A stretch of 64,000 nt of DNA. It comes from Agrobacterium tumefaciens. GTDB lineage: Bacteria > Pseudomonadota > Alphaproteobacteria > Rhizobiales > Rhizobiaceae. This document shows positions 27,561-36,740 of this stretch, one piece after another (the first letter of the stretch is position 1; every line of letters starts with the position of its first letter). Under the pieces are notes generated by a model. The model worked only from the letters and a program-made list of their open reading frames with translations, was not told the DNA's origin and did not search any database. Location: assembly GCA_017744915.1 (NCBI GenBank), contig JAGIAH010000013.1:1-64000 (forward strand), read 5' to 3'. Position numbers and translations under genes: made by a program.

Positions 27561-27775
27561 CAAGTGGCGACCTCGATACCAAGCCATAGCGGACGCCGAT
27601 TGACGCTGGCGACTGGCCTGCCTATACGTAAATCACGGTCAGCAGTTCACCGAGGCATCGCCGTCCCGCAAGGGAAGCTAAACCTGCATTTGAAAGATTG
27701 ACAGCACTTATCCCGTGCCCTGTCGGAAGCCGGCGATCAGCGACACCATTCGGAATGGCACGTTGAGGGTAAGTC

Positions 27776-28318
27776 ATGCCACGTTCGATCCTTTCCATGG
27801 AGGTCGCCGACCTCTCGAGTTTTGCCAAAGCGCTGCGCGAACAGATCGGCAGGCTGGACCGCCAGCCGAGCCATGTGGAGATGCTCAATCTTCTGAGCCG
27901 GGCCGCAGGGTTCCGGAATTTCCAGCACCTGCGCGCTTCCCGCATTCCGTCCACTGAAAATGCCCTTCCGTCGCGGCAAACAGCGCCGGCTGCCAATGAG
28001 GGCAGGGTGCTGAGGACCGCGCGGCTTTTCGATGAGACAGGCCGGCTGACGCAATGGCCCGCCCGCCGCTCGCAGCAGGAACTATGCCTCTGGTATCTGT
28101 GGGCGAAAATTCCCGCTGGCCGCAGCTTTTCCGAACGCGAATTCAGCAGCTTTCTGGATGGCCTGCACCTGTTCCGGGATGCCGCGATGCTGAGGCGCGA
28201 CATGGTCGGCCTGAGGCTCATTCGTCGTAACCGCGATGGTAGCGATTATCGGCGTATCGAGCAGAAGCCGCCGTCGGAACTGACGCTGCTGCTGCGCACA
28301 CTCAGTGGGCGCGACTGA
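27776..28318 (+). CDS. DUF2087-domain protein
   Basis: This 180-residue protein has an N-terminal helical region (SSFAKALREQIGRLDRQPSH) similar to stand-alone nucleic-acid-binding helices. The C-terminal DUF2087 module has LWYLWAKIPAGRSFSEREFS, then LRRDMVGLRLIRRNRDGSDY. DUF2087 is a winged-helix-like module often attached to transcriptional regulators, so DNA binding is plausible. It appears monocistronic and is followed by a CGTCATCC palindrome. Confidence 0.75.
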   Translation: MPRSILSMEVADLSSFAKALREQIGRLDRQPSHVEMLNLLSRAAGFRNFQHLRASRIPSTENALPSRQTAPAANEGRVLRTARLFDETGRLTQWPARRSQQELCLWYLWAKIPAGRSFSEREFSSFLDGLHLFRDAAMLRRDMVGLRLIRRNRDGSDYRRIEQKPPSELTLLLRTLSGRD

Positions 28319-28360
28319 GGGGCAGCCCCCGGTATTGCCGATAGTCTCCATCAAAACTCG

Positions 28361-28393
28361 GCGTCATCCTTGGGACAAGCTCAAGGATGACGG
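28361..28393. repeat. Rhizobial palindromic intergenic repeat, copy 2
   Basis: CGTCATCCTTG (28362-28372) pairs with CAAGGATGACG (28382-28392) around a 9-nt loop. It shares CGTCATCCT with the copy at 20,575. It lies between two convergent genes and may double as a terminator. Confidence 0.68.
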
Positions 28394-28436
28394 CAGAGCT
28401 TCAACCCTGCCGCCAACAGCCGAAAGGCCGTAGCCC

Positions 28437-30425
28437 TCAAAGAACCAGACGGAACTTCGCGAAACCTTCCGCGCCGTCGCCGGCATCCTCGATCTTTGCG
28501 CCCTTGATCTCCGCCGCATAATGACGACCCTTGGGGCCGGTTTCGAAGATCGCGGTGGTGTTGGCCACCGGTGCGAAGGACCAGTTGGCATCCGCCGACG
28601 GATTGATGGTGCCCTGGTCGATGATATAGCGCACGATCACGTCGCGGTTTGTATCGGGGGCCACGAAGATCACCTTGTCGGCAGCGATATCGGGGAACTT
28701 GCCACCGCCGCCGGCGCGGTAATTATTGGTGGCGACCACGAATTTCTGCTCGGGATCGATCGGCTTGCCGTTGAACTGGAGGTTCACGATACGGTTGCTG
28801 TCCGGGTTGACCGCCTTGCCGTCCTTGTCGAATTTCGCCGGTTTGGAAATATCGATCTGGTAGGTGACGCCATCGATGACATCGAAATTGTAGGACGGGA
28901 AATCCGCATTGATCAGCGGTACGTCCTTTGCACCGGCTTCGACCGTGTTGAACATGCCGGCCGACATTTCCAGCCAGTTCTTCACCTGCGCACCGTTGAT
29001 CAGCACCGCCTGCACCGTATTCGGGTAGAGATAAAGGTCGGCGACGTTCTTGATGGCGATGTCACCGGCGGGGACATCGGTGTAATAATCCGCGCCGCCG
29101 CGGCCGCCGGACTTGAAGGGTGCCGCCGCCGAAAGCACCGGCAGGTCCTTGTATTGCCCTTCCTTCAGCATGTCCTTGATGTACCAGGTCTGGGCGTTGG
29201 AGACGATCTGCACGGACGGATCGTCGGCCACAAGCGCGAAATAGGAATAGAGCGGGGCCGAGCTCTTGCCGACGGGACGGCGCACATAGGCAAGCGCTGC
29301 CTCATGATCGGCCTTGGCGGCCACGAGAATCTCCGCCTTGTCGGTGAAATCGGCGACGATCTTGCGGTTTTCGTCGCGGTGATAGATCGGCCGGGCTTCG
29401 GAAGTGAAGTCGACGATCTTCCAGCTCTTGCCGTCCTTTTCGAGCAGCAGGTCGATGAGGCCCATATGCGAACCCCAAAAACCGGCCATCACCGCCGGTT
29501 TGCCCAGCAGCGTGCCCTTCACCGCATCCACGCCCTCGATGCCGTCCCAGGTCTTCGGCCCGGGGAAGACGAGATGCTGGTGGCCGGTGAAAATGGCGTC
29601 GATGCCTTCCACGCCCGCCAGATAGAGCGAGGCATTTTCCATGCGCTCCGTCTGGCCCTTGCCGTCAATGCCGGAATGGGAAAGGGCGATGACGATATCG
29701 GCGCCTTCTTCCTTCATGACCGGCACCCAGGCCTTCGCCGCCTCGACGATGTCGCGCGTCTGGGCCTTGCCCTCGAGGTTCTTGGAATCCCACATCATGA
29801 TCTGCGGAGGCACGAAACCGATGATGCCGACCTTGACCGGGCTGGTTACGCCGCCGCCGTCGCGGATCTGCTTCTCGATAATGACGTAGGGCTTGAAGAA
29901 CAGCTCGTCGTTTTTCGGATCGGAAGCGAGCTGGCCCTTGGTGAGGTTGGCGCAGACATAGGGGAAACCGGCGCCCGCCAGCGTGTTCGACATATAGTCG
30001 AGGCCGTAATTGAATTCGTGGTTGCCAAGCGTGCCGCAATCATAACCCAGCACGTTCATGGCGTTGATGACGGGATGCTTGTCGCCGGCCTTCATGCCGC
30101 GCTCATAGGCGATATAGTCGCCGAGCGGGTTGCCCTGCAGGAAGTCGCCATTATCCACCAGCATCGAGTTTCCGGCTTCCGCACGGATCGTATCTATGAC
30201 CGAGGCGGTGCGCGAAAGCCCCATCGTGTCGTTCGGCTTGTCGGCGTAATAATCATAGGGAAAGACGTGAACGTGGATGTCCGTCGTTTCCATGATGCGC
30301 AGATGCGCCTGATTGGCGGCCGCGCGCGCGGCAAAGGGGTGCAGCAGCACCAGTGCCGAGGAGGCCGCGATGCCGCCAAGAAGCGAACGGCGGGTGATGG
30401 GGTGGAGAGCGAGAAGCGACGACAT
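28437..30425 (-). CDS. cpdB: 2',3'-cyclic-nucleotide 2'-phosphodiesterase / 3'-nucleotidase
   Basis: This 662-residue periplasmic enzyme hydrolyses 2',3'-cyclic nucleotides and 3'-nucleotides. A twin-arginine signal is visible (TRRSLLGGIAASSALVLL, then ARAAAN). The metallophosphatase domain has IMETTDIHVHVFPYDYY, NGDFLQGNPLGDY, GNHEFNYGLDY and FTGHQHLVFPG. The C-terminal 5'-nucleotidase substrate domain follows (NNYRAGGGGKFP). The ATG at 30425 follows AAGGAG. Tat export would be consistent with loading metal in the cytoplasm. Confidence 0.95.
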   Translation of the reverse strand: MSSLLALHPITRRSLLGGIAASSALVLLHPFAARAAANQAHLRIMETTDIHVHVFPYDYYADKPNDTMGLSRTASVIDTIRAEAGNSMLVDNGDFLQGNPLGDYIAYERGMKAGDKHPVINAMNVLGYDCGTLGNHEFNYGLDYMSNTLAGAGFPYVCANLTKGQLASDPKNDELFFKPYVIIEKQIRDGGGVTSPVKVGIIGFVPPQIMMWDSKNLEGKAQTRDIVEAAKAWVPVMKEEGADIVIALSHSGIDGKGQTERMENASLYLAGVEGIDAIFTGHQHLVFPGPKTWDGIEGVDAVKGTLLGKPAVMAGFWGSHMGLIDLLLEKDGKSWKIVDFTSEARPIYHRDENRKIVADFTDKAEILVAAKADHEAALAYVRRPVGKSSAPLYSYFALVADDPSVQIVSNAQTWYIKDMLKEGQYKDLPVLSAAAPFKSGGRGGADYYTDVPAGDIAIKNVADLYLYPNTVQAVLINGAQVKNWLEMSAGMFNTVEAGAKDVPLINADFPSYNFDVIDGVTYQIDISKPAKFDKDGKAVNPDSNRIVNLQFNGKPIDPEQKFVVATNNYRAGGGGKFPDIAADKVIFVAPDTNRDVIVRYIIDQGTINPSADANWSFAPVANTTAIFETGPKGRHYAAEIKGAKIEDAGDGAEGFAKFRLVL

Positions 30426-30639
30426 GGGAACTCCTTCGGATGAAGCCTGCTCTGTCATGGGAAACGACAAGGTAGAAGCAATCGCCGAGGAGTCCATCAT
30501 CAAAATGACAAGCCGGTGACGGACGGGCCAGTTTTCAACCGTTTGATAAATTTTTTGTCATTGAAGCGCGGCGCGCATGCCGGCGCGTCAGGAATGCGCG
30601 TCATTTGTGCTGCGCATTCCGGTCTTCGGGATCGAGGGC

Positions 30640-30975
30640 TCAGCGGGCGAGCGTGGGTTTCACTTCCTCATGGAAGAAGCGGAAATAGGAGGAAAGCTGC
30701 GCCAGCGTGTTGGTGGAAAGTTTCAGCTGCAGGCCGAGGCGGTTCTGGTGCTGCCACTGCACCACACCCTCGATGAAGCCCAGATCGTCGCTCTGCACCT
30801 TGACCCGGCTGCCCTTGGCGGCGGCAAAAGGCCCGTCCAGTTCAAGCGCCATTCCGGTGGCAGAAAGATCAACCACACGGCCTCGGGTGGACTGGCTGAA
30901 ATAATGCACCGTCGCGAAGATCCTCGTCTTGCTGCGGGGCGCGCTGCGGGTCGCCATATTGAGATTGTTTGTCAT
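30640..30975 (-). CDS. PilZ-domain protein
   Basis: This is a single PilZ domain of about 111 residues. Both cyclic-di-GMP signature parts are recognizable: an arginine-containing N-terminal segment (RSAPRSKTRIF) and VVDLSATGMALELDGPF, matching the D/NxSxxG motif. It probably binds cyclic di-GMP. An ATG at 31008 could extend it by 11 residues; neither start has a convincing ribosome site. No effector domain is attached, so it would act through a partner. Confidence 0.8.
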   Translation of the reverse strand: MTNNLNMATRSAPRSKTRIFATVHYFSQSTRGRVVDLSATGMALELDGPFAAAKGSRVKVQSDDLGFIEGVVQWQHQNRLGLQLKLSTNTLAQLSSYFRFFHEEVKPTLAR

Positions 30976-31073
30976 CTTGCTGCTCAAATCAATTGTTTCC
31001 GATACCATGCATCATGCTGCGGAAAGCTTGAGAGCCATTTAGTTCTTCAGTTAAAATTGCAGGTAATTGCCGA

Positions 31074-31541
31074 TTATGCTGTATCGATACGGCACTGATA
31101 GCAATTGTTGCGGGCCGAGCGCACATGCACATAAGCAACATCCGCGCGTGCCAGAAGATGCCGCGCGCGTGACACGATCTCGCCCGTCGCCGTCACCGCG
31201 CCGGTGCCGTAGACGATGCGGTCGTCGGCTCCATATCCGCGCACGATATAATCCGGGCTCTCCAGCATTGGCGGAACGAGTTCCGTCTGCGGGTAACGTT
31301 CGCAGGGCTCGGCGTGAAGGAACACCGGCCCCGTTTCCGCATAGGGCTGAAGCGAGGGAAAGGGCCGGTAGGCGAGAATCAGCATCGCTTCGCCTTCATC
31401 GATCTGGGACAGGCAGTGGCGACAGGGCATACCGCCCGGTGAAACGGCCTTTTCCGGCGCGTTGCCATAGGCGTCGGCGCTGCCCGCCCGGAAGGCCTCT
31501 GCTTCCTTAGCCGGCATTGCAGTGAAGACGAGATCGGTCAT
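31074..31541 (-). CDS. DUF1203 protein
   Basis: This 155-residue protein matches DUF1203, common in Proteobacteria with no known reaction. The conserved core is CRHCLSQIDEGEAMLILAYR, then GPVFLHAEPC and YGTGAVTATGEIVSRA. Conserved cysteines and histidines (CRHC, HAEPC, NCYQCR) suggest a metal or redox role, but this is speculative. AAGAGG precedes the start. It is divergent from the DUF4344 gene. Confidence 0.82.
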   Translation of the reverse strand: MTDLVFTAMPAKEAEAFRAGSADAYGNAPEKAVSPGGMPCRHCLSQIDEGEAMLILAYRPFPSLQPYAETGPVFLHAEPCERYPQTELVPPMLESPDYIVRGYGADDRIVYGTGAVTATGEIVSRARHLLARADVAYVHVRSARNNCYQCRIDTA

Positions 31542-31705
31542 GGCGGGGCCTCTTCAGGTTGGGATCGGCGTTGCTTCTTTGCAGCTATGATCCCGAAATG
31601 GAGCACTATCCACCCGATTCTTGACAGGTGATGCAACCACCCCATTGCGTGACTCGTTAGCTTCGGGAATCAGTGACGCTCCTCGTTCCCGGAAGGTCTG
31701 ATTTT

Positions 31706-32590
31706 ATGTTCCGTCGTTTTCTGGCCGCCGTTCCGCTGGCTTTCGTTTCGTTGACGGCTCCGATCGAGGCGGGCGCGCAGGTCGCCCCCGGTCTCGATGG
31801 CCTGTCCGACGATCAGCTGCAGCAGGCGGTCAATTTCGTCATCGGCAATGCGATCTTCTCGCTCTATCATGAGGGCGCGCGCATGCTGATCTCGGATTTC
31901 GGAACGGCGGAGACGGCAAGTGTCCAGGCCCCGGCCGATCAACTGGCGGGCACGCTCATCCTCCAGGCCAATGAGGAATGGCTCGACACCGCGCTCGTCA
32001 ACGCCACCGACAGCTGGTACTTGGCGCGCGAGGCGGAGACCTTGCCGGAGCATGAAGCCCCCGTCTTTTCCGCGCTGGTGCCGGACAGGAGCCGCGACCG
32101 CAACATGGCCTGCTTGATGGTTGGCCGCGACAAGGATGGTTATGGCGATCTGGCCGCGATGATGGGGCTTCCCAATACCGAATTCGACAGATGCGCCGCC
32201 GCCTATCCGGGTGTTGCCTCTGCCTGGGAAAATTTCCTCGCGCCTCACCGCAGCCTGACACCTTCCAGATTTGCCGTCAGCTACGTGCCGCCGCGCGACC
32301 CGGAACTTGAGCCGTACGCCATCATGGTCAAGGAATCGAAGGTTCTGGATCTCATCAGCCGCAGTTTCGGCGGTTATGGCCTGAAGGGTGATGTGAAGCT
32401 GACGGCCAAGTCCTGTGGCCGTCCGGATGTCTACTGGTCGGCGGAAAAGCGCGAAATTACCTATTGCTACGAGCTTGGCAAATTCCAGGCGGAGCTGATT
32501 GCCGATCATCTCCTCAACAGTGTCACGGAAGACAAGGGAGCGGCCGGCGGGCAAATTCCTACGGCCGTCAATCTGGAACGCGAAATCTGA
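31706..32590 (+). CDS. DUF4344 putative secreted metallopeptidase-like protein
   Basis: This 294-residue protein has a signal peptide (MFRRFLAAVPLAFVSLTAPI, cleaved near AGA). Residues 40-270 match the DUF4344 family, classed with metallopeptidases: LYHEGARMLISDFG near residue 55, and ITYCYELGKFQAELI near the end. The first of these could place a His-Glu pair where a helix-borne metal site is expected, but a full HExxH is not present. GGAAGG lies nine bases before the ATG. Likely periplasmic; activity unproven. Confidence 0.78.
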   Translation: MFRRFLAAVPLAFVSLTAPIEAGAQVAPGLDGLSDDQLQQAVNFVIGNAIFSLYHEGARMLISDFGTAETASVQAPADQLAGTLILQANEEWLDTALVNATDSWYLAREAETLPEHEAPVFSALVPDRSRDRNMACLMVGRDKDGYGDLAAMMGLPNTEFDRCAAAYPGVASAWENFLAPHRSLTPSRFAVSYVPPRDPELEPYAIMVKESKVLDLISRSFGGYGLKGDVKLTAKSCGRPDVYWSAEKREITYCYELGKFQAELIADHLLNSVTEDKGAAGGQIPTAVNLEREI

Positions 32591-32641
32591 GGCTGGTTGC
32601 CGGGCGCTGGCAATCTGGCCTCCTTGATGGAGGAGAATGCC

Positions 32642-33286
32642 ATGCCGAAGGTCGTCGTTCGCAATTTCGCCATTTCGCTTGACGGATATGGTGCAGGACC
32701 GGACCAGAGCCTGCAGAACCCGTTGGGTGTGAAGGGCGAAGAGCTGCACCAATGGGCCTTCAAGACCCGCACCTTCCACCGCATGTTCGGCAAGGAGGGT
32801 GGCTCGACCGGGACGGACGAGAATTTTTCCGAAAAGAGCTTCGAAAATATCGGCGCCTGGGTTTTAGGGCGCAACATGTTCGGACCGGTGCGCGGCGTCT
32901 GGCCGGATGAGAACTGGACGGGCTGGTGGGGCGAGGAGCCTCCCTACCACGTTCCGGTTTTTGTCCTGACCCACCACGCGCGCCCTTCCTTCACCATGAA
33001 GGGCGGCACCGTTTTCCATTTTGTGACCGATGGCATCAAAGCCGCGCTCGATCAGGCGCTCACGGCAGCGAACGGCAAGGATGTCCGCATCGGCGGCGGC
33101 GTTTCCACCATCCGGCAATATATGGTGGCGGGGATGATCGATGAGTTGCATCTGGCTCTTGCTCCGGTGTTTCTGGGCAAGGGGGAGCCGCTTTTCGAAG
33201 GGCTGGATCTACCTGAGTTGGGTTACCGCTGTGCGGGAACGGTGGCGGGCGAGGGGGCTACGCATCTGATTATCCAGAAGGCGTGA
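32642..33286 (+). CDS. Dihydrofolate reductase-fold protein (RibD C-terminal family)
   Basis: This 214-residue member of the RibD-C/DHFR-like reductase superfamily shows VRNFAISLDGYGAG at the N-terminus, GRNMFGPVRGVW, the nucleotide-binding VRIGGGVSTIRQYM and DELHLALAPVFLGKGEPLF. Such proteins are NADPH-dependent reductases of unknown substrate, often annotated as deaminase-reductases. The ATG at 32642 has GGAGGAG upstream. It is not part of a riboflavin operon here, so a riboflavin role is unlikely. Confidence 0.85.
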   Translation: MPKVVVRNFAISLDGYGAGPDQSLQNPLGVKGEELHQWAFKTRTFHRMFGKEGGSTGTDENFSEKSFENIGAWVLGRNMFGPVRGVWPDENWTGWWGEEPPYHVPVFVLTHHARPSFTMKGGTVFHFVTDGIKAALDQALTAANGKDVRIGGGVSTIRQYMVAGMIDELHLALAPVFLGKGEPLFEGLDLPELGYRCAGTVAGEGATHLIIQKA

Positions 33287-33300
33287 ATGCTGGTCTCTCG

Positions 33301-33336
33301 CTCCCTCATTCTGTGACAGGCACAGGAATGAGGGAG
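33301..33336. repeat. Palindromic intergenic repeat / possible bidirectional terminator
   Basis: CTCCCTCATTCTGTG (33301-33315) pairs with CACAGGAATGAGGGAG (33321-33336) with one bulged base and a 5-nt loop. It sits between convergent genes. Similar CACAGGAATGAGGG palindromes are common between genes in Agrobacterium. Confidence 0.65.
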
Positions 33337-33392
33337 TAGGGCGTGGATACACCCATAATAGGGGACGGGACAGACATGCCCGACCAGCCCCC

Positions 33393-34814
33393 TCAATTCC
33401 GCAGCGAAATCTCCAGAAGCTCCGTATCGGCAAGCGGCTCCACCCAGGCCTCATAGGTGCCGACGGGCGAAAAGCCCATCATCTGGTAAAGCTGCAAGGC
33501 GCGCGGATGATCGAGCGTGTTCGTCGTCACCGTCACCCGTTGCGGATTGTCCTGCCAGGCGGCGTAAAGCGCCTGCAGAAGGAACCATTTGCCAACGCCT
33601 GCGCCGATCGCCTCTTCGAGCAGCCCGAAATAGGAAAGCTCGGTCACTTCGTCGCTCGCCTTGTGCAGTTCGAAGAAACCGGCAGGCGCGCCGTTCATGT
33701 AGAGAACCGTGACGCTGTTTTTCGGATCGCGCAGGATGGCAGAAAGCTCGGCATCGCTCATGCGCATGCGCTTTTGCCAATGCCAGCGCTTGCCCACTCG
33801 CCAGTAGAGGTAGCGGTAGAAATGCAGGGGAATATTGTTGACCCGCATCAGCGCCGTCTGGAGGTTGACCGGGATCGGCAGGCTGACCTTCGGCGGCGCG
33901 GTCATTTCCAGCTGCGTCACATGCGCCTTCAGGGGCCCATGGGAAATGACCGGCAGGGGATCGGCAGCGCCGGTGACGACGGGCGTATCTTCAAGTCCGC
34001 CCCACTCCGACCAGGAGCCGTCATAGAGCGAATTGTCCCGATGGCCGAGTGATTCCAGCGCAAGCGTGATGACGGCGGCGGTGACGCCCGAGCCGCAGCT
34101 CGTCACCACGGGCTTGCCAAGATCGATGCCGGCATCGGTGACCATCTTGCGGATGGCGGTCAGGTCCTTGAAGTGGCCGTTTTCGGAAAAGGCCGTCGCA
34201 GGCAGGCTGCGCGCGCCGGGCATATGGCCGGAGCGCATGCCGGCACGCGGCTCGGCCTCGTCACCGGTAAAGCGCCCGGCACCGCGGGCGTCGGCGATCT
34301 GCTTTTCGCCGCCATCGACGATGGCGCGCATGGCACTGAGCGAAGTTACACGCTTGTCGTTGAAATCCGGCGTGAAGGTCGCGGGTTCGATCTCCGGCGT
34401 GCCGGTTTCCAGCGGCCGGCCTTCGCGTTTCCAGCCGTCCAGACCGCCATCCAGCACATAGGCCTTGCGCACGCCCATCACCCGCAGCATCCACCACACG
34501 CGCGGCGCGGAAAAGAAACCGGGGCCGTCATACACGACGATCGTATCGGTATCGCTGAGGCCGAGCTTGCCGGCCTCTTCCGCGAAGAATTCCGGCGAGG
34601 GCAGGGAATGCGGCAGGCCGGTCGTGTGATCGGCGATCCTGTCCTGATCGAAGAACACGGCACCGGGCACGTGGCCGGCGGCATATTCTTCCGCACCATT
34701 GCGCTTGTGCGCCGGCAGATACCAGGACGCATCAACGACACGAAACCCGGCCGTGCCGAGCTGCTTTTCCACCCAGTCCGCCGAAACGACGAAACGGCTC
34801 TTATCCGTGCTCAC
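33393..34814 (-). CDS. sseA: 3-mercaptopyruvate sulfurtransferase fused to a GNAT acetyltransferase domain
   Basis: The product has 473 residues. Residues 1-285 are two rhodanese domains with VVDASWYLPAHKRN and YDGPGFFSAPRVWWMLRV, and the active-site loop CGSGVTA with cysteine near 240, the SseA signature. Residues about 305-473 form a GNAT domain (acetyl-CoA loop EAIGAGVGKWFLLQA, then HPRALQLYQMMGF). SseA moves sulfur from mercaptopyruvate to thiols. The GTG at 34814 has GGGAG at proper distance. An internal ATG at 33905 could start the GNAT part separately, but no stop divides the two parts. It is the last gene of a cysK-alaX-sseA operon, 16 bases after alaX. Confidence 0.9.
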   Translation of the reverse strand: MSTDKSRFVVSADWVEKQLGTAGFRVVDASWYLPAHKRNGAEEYAAGHVPGAVFFDQDRIADHTTGLPHSLPSPEFFAEEAGKLGLSDTDTIVVYDGPGFFSAPRVWWMLRVMGVRKAYVLDGGLDGWKREGRPLETGTPEIEPATFTPDFNDKRVTSLSAMRAIVDGGEKQIADARGAGRFTGDEAEPRAGMRSGHMPGARSLPATAFSENGHFKDLTAIRKMVTDAGIDLGKPVVTSCGSGVTAAVITLALESLGHRDNSLYDGSWSEWGGLEDTPVVTGAADPLPVISHGPLKAHVTQLEMTAPPKVSLPIPVNLQTALMRVNNIPLHFYRYLYWRVGKRWHWQKRMRMSDAELSAILRDPKNSVTVLYMNGAPAGFFELHKASDEVTELSYFGLLEEAIGAGVGKWFLLQALYAAWQDNPQRVTVTTNTLDHPRALQLYQMMGFSPVGTYEAWVEPLADTELLEISLRN

Positions 34815-34830
34815 GATGTTTCTCCCGATT

Positions 34831-35568
34831 TCAGGCAACAGCTTCAGGCGCGCCGAAACGAATGCGGAACCGCCTGTTCTCCTTGCCCTTCTTTTCTATC
34901 TTGGCAATGTGAATATCGCCCACTTCCTGCGTTTCGGAAACATGGGTGCCGCCGCAAGGCTGGCTGTCGATGCTGGAATTTTCGCCGATGCAGACGAGGC
35001 TGACGCGACCAAGGCCCACCGGCGGGCGCACGTTCTTGGATTTGACGATGCCCGGATTGGCAGACAACTCCTCGTCGGTGATCCATTGCAGGAAGACCGG
35101 ATGGTTGGCCTTCACCAGCTCCATCAGCTTTGCCGTGACCTCATCCTTGTCGATGGTTTCCGACATGTCGAAATCGACACGCGACTCGTCTTCGCCGACC
35201 GCCGCACCGGTGATCGGCCACTGGCAGACGACGGAGAGCAGATGGCAGGCGGTGTGCATGCGCATCAGCTTGTAGCGGCGTGGCCAGTCCACATGCAGGG
35301 TCAGCTTCTCGCCGATATCAGGGGAAGGCTGGCCTTCAAGTGGCACATGGATGATGACGCTCTTGTCGGCGCCGTTTTTGGTGATGCCGAGTTCGATGCG
35401 GGAGCTGTCGGCGCGCTCAAGAAAGCCGCTATCGCCCGGCTGGCCGCCGGAAGTGGCGTAAAAGCAGGTCTGGTCCAGTTCGATGCCGCCATCCTCATGC
35501 ACCGCCGTGACGATCGCTTCTGCGGTTGAAAGATAAAAATCGTCACGGAACAGGGCATTCACAGGCAT
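34831..35568 (-). CDS. Trans-acting alanyl-tRNA editing protein AlaX
   Basis: This 245-residue free-standing editing domain is related to the C-terminal half of alanyl-tRNA synthetase. It clears Ser- or Gly-mischarged tRNA-Ala. All four zinc ligands are visible: the HxxxH motif in MRMHTACHLL near residue 104, and the Cys/His pair in QPCGGTHV near residue 208. GAGGAC precedes the ATG and overlaps the cysK stop. Its place between two cysteine-metabolism genes is notable, since amino-acid pools change mischarging. Confidence 0.93.
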   Translation of the reverse strand: MPVNALFRDDFYLSTAEAIVTAVHEDGGIELDQTCFYATSGGQPGDSGFLERADSSRIELGITKNGADKSVIIHVPLEGQPSPDIGEKLTLHVDWPRRYKLMRMHTACHLLSVVCQWPITGAAVGEDESRVDFDMSETIDKDEVTAKLMELVKANHPVFLQWITDEELSANPGIVKSKNVRPPVGLGRVSLVCIGENSSIDSQPCGGTHVSETQEVGDIHIAKIEKKGKENRRFRIRFGAPEAVA

Positions 35569-35580
35569 TTCGGCATGTCC

Positions 35581-36618
35581 TCAAACGGTTTCGTAGGGAA
35601 CCGGAATCTCGCTCTTGGCCGCCAGCCACTGCGGAACGGGAAGCCCCTTGGAACGCAGGAAATCCGGATTGAAGAGCTTCGACTGATAACGATTACCGTA
35701 GTCGCACAGTATCGTCACGATTGTATGCCCCGGACCAAGCTCGCGGGCAAGGCGGATTGCGCCGGCAATGTTGATGCCGGAAGAACCGCCGAGGCACAGG
35801 CCTTCTTTCGTAACGAGGTCGAACAGGATCGGCAGGGCTTCCGCATCCGCGATGCGATAGGAGAAATCCGGCGCGAAACCTTCCAGATTGGCGGTGATGC
35901 GGCCCTGGCCGATGCCTTCCGTAATGGAGGAACCCTCGGATTTCAGGACGCCATGCTTGTAGAATTCGTAAAGCGCGGCACCTTCGGGATCGGCAAGGCC
36001 GATCTTGATGTCGGGATTGAAATCACGCAGGCCGTCGGCCACACCGGCCAGCGTTCCGCCGGAACCGACCGCGCAGATGAAGCCATCCACCTTGCCGTCC
36101 GTCTGGTCCCAGATTTCGGGCGCGGTGGTTTCGATATGGGCCTGACGGTTGGCGATATTATCGAACTGGTTCGCCCAGACCGCGCCATTCTCGTCGGTTG
36201 CGGCAAGCTGTTTCGCGAGCCGTCCGGAAACCTTCACGTAATTGTTCGGATTGGAATAGGGCGCTGCCGGAACCTCGACCAGCTTTGCGCCGAGAAGCTT
36301 CAGCGCGTCCTTCTTTTCCTGGCTCTGGGTCTCGGGAATGACGATCACCGTCTTGTAACCGAGCGCATTGGCGACCAGTGACAGGCCGATACCGGTATTG
36401 CCGGCAGTCCCTTCCACGATAGTGCCACCGGGGCGCAACTGCCCACGCCGCTCGGCATCGCGGATGATGTAGAGCGCGGCGCGATCCTTCACCGATTGAC
36501 CGGGGTTGAGGAACTCCGCCTTGCCGAGGATTTCACACCCCGTCGCTTCAGAGGCAGCCTTCAGACGGATGAGCGGCGTATTGCCGATAGCACTGAGCGC
36601 AGAGGAATGAATGGTCAT
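35581..36618 (-). CDS. cysK: Cysteine synthase-family PLP enzyme
   Basis: This 345-residue enzyme of the CysK/CBS fold makes cysteine from O-acetylserine and sulfide. The PLP lysine is in NPGQSVKDRAALYI (about residue 44), the substrate loop is VEGTAGNTGIG and the phosphate loop is AVGSGGTLAGV. It is a little longer than CysK of enterobacteria (323), with a C-terminal extension resembling cystathionine synthase-like relatives. AAGAAGG precedes the ATG. First gene of the operon with alaX and sseA. Confidence 0.92.
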   Translation of the reverse strand: MTIHSSALSAIGNTPLIRLKAASEATGCEILGKAEFLNPGQSVKDRAALYIIRDAERRGQLRPGGTIVEGTAGNTGIGLSLVANALGYKTVIVIPETQSQEKKDALKLLGAKLVEVPAAPYSNPNNYVKVSGRLAKQLAATDENGAVWANQFDNIANRQAHIETTAPEIWDQTDGKVDGFICAVGSGGTLAGVADGLRDFNPDIKIGLADPEGAALYEFYKHGVLKSEGSSITEGIGQGRITANLEGFAPDFSYRIADAEALPILFDLVTKEGLCLGGSSGINIAGAIRLARELGPGHTIVTILCDYGNRYQSKLFNPDFLRSKGLPVPQWLAAKSEIPVPYETV

Positions 36619-36740
36619 GATCGAGCCTTCTTGTCTGAGCGGAAATTAGGTGCCGTTATGTCCCGTTACAACCGCCTCAAGGCAAGAAATTATCTTCCCG
36701 GCTTTGGCTTAGCCACGCAAAATTTTGCCGATACCCAATT

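Noticed and set aside
28521..30443. A 640-codon plus-strand frame
   Set aside because: It is the mirror of cpdB, with His/Arg/Val-rich translation and no recognizable domain.
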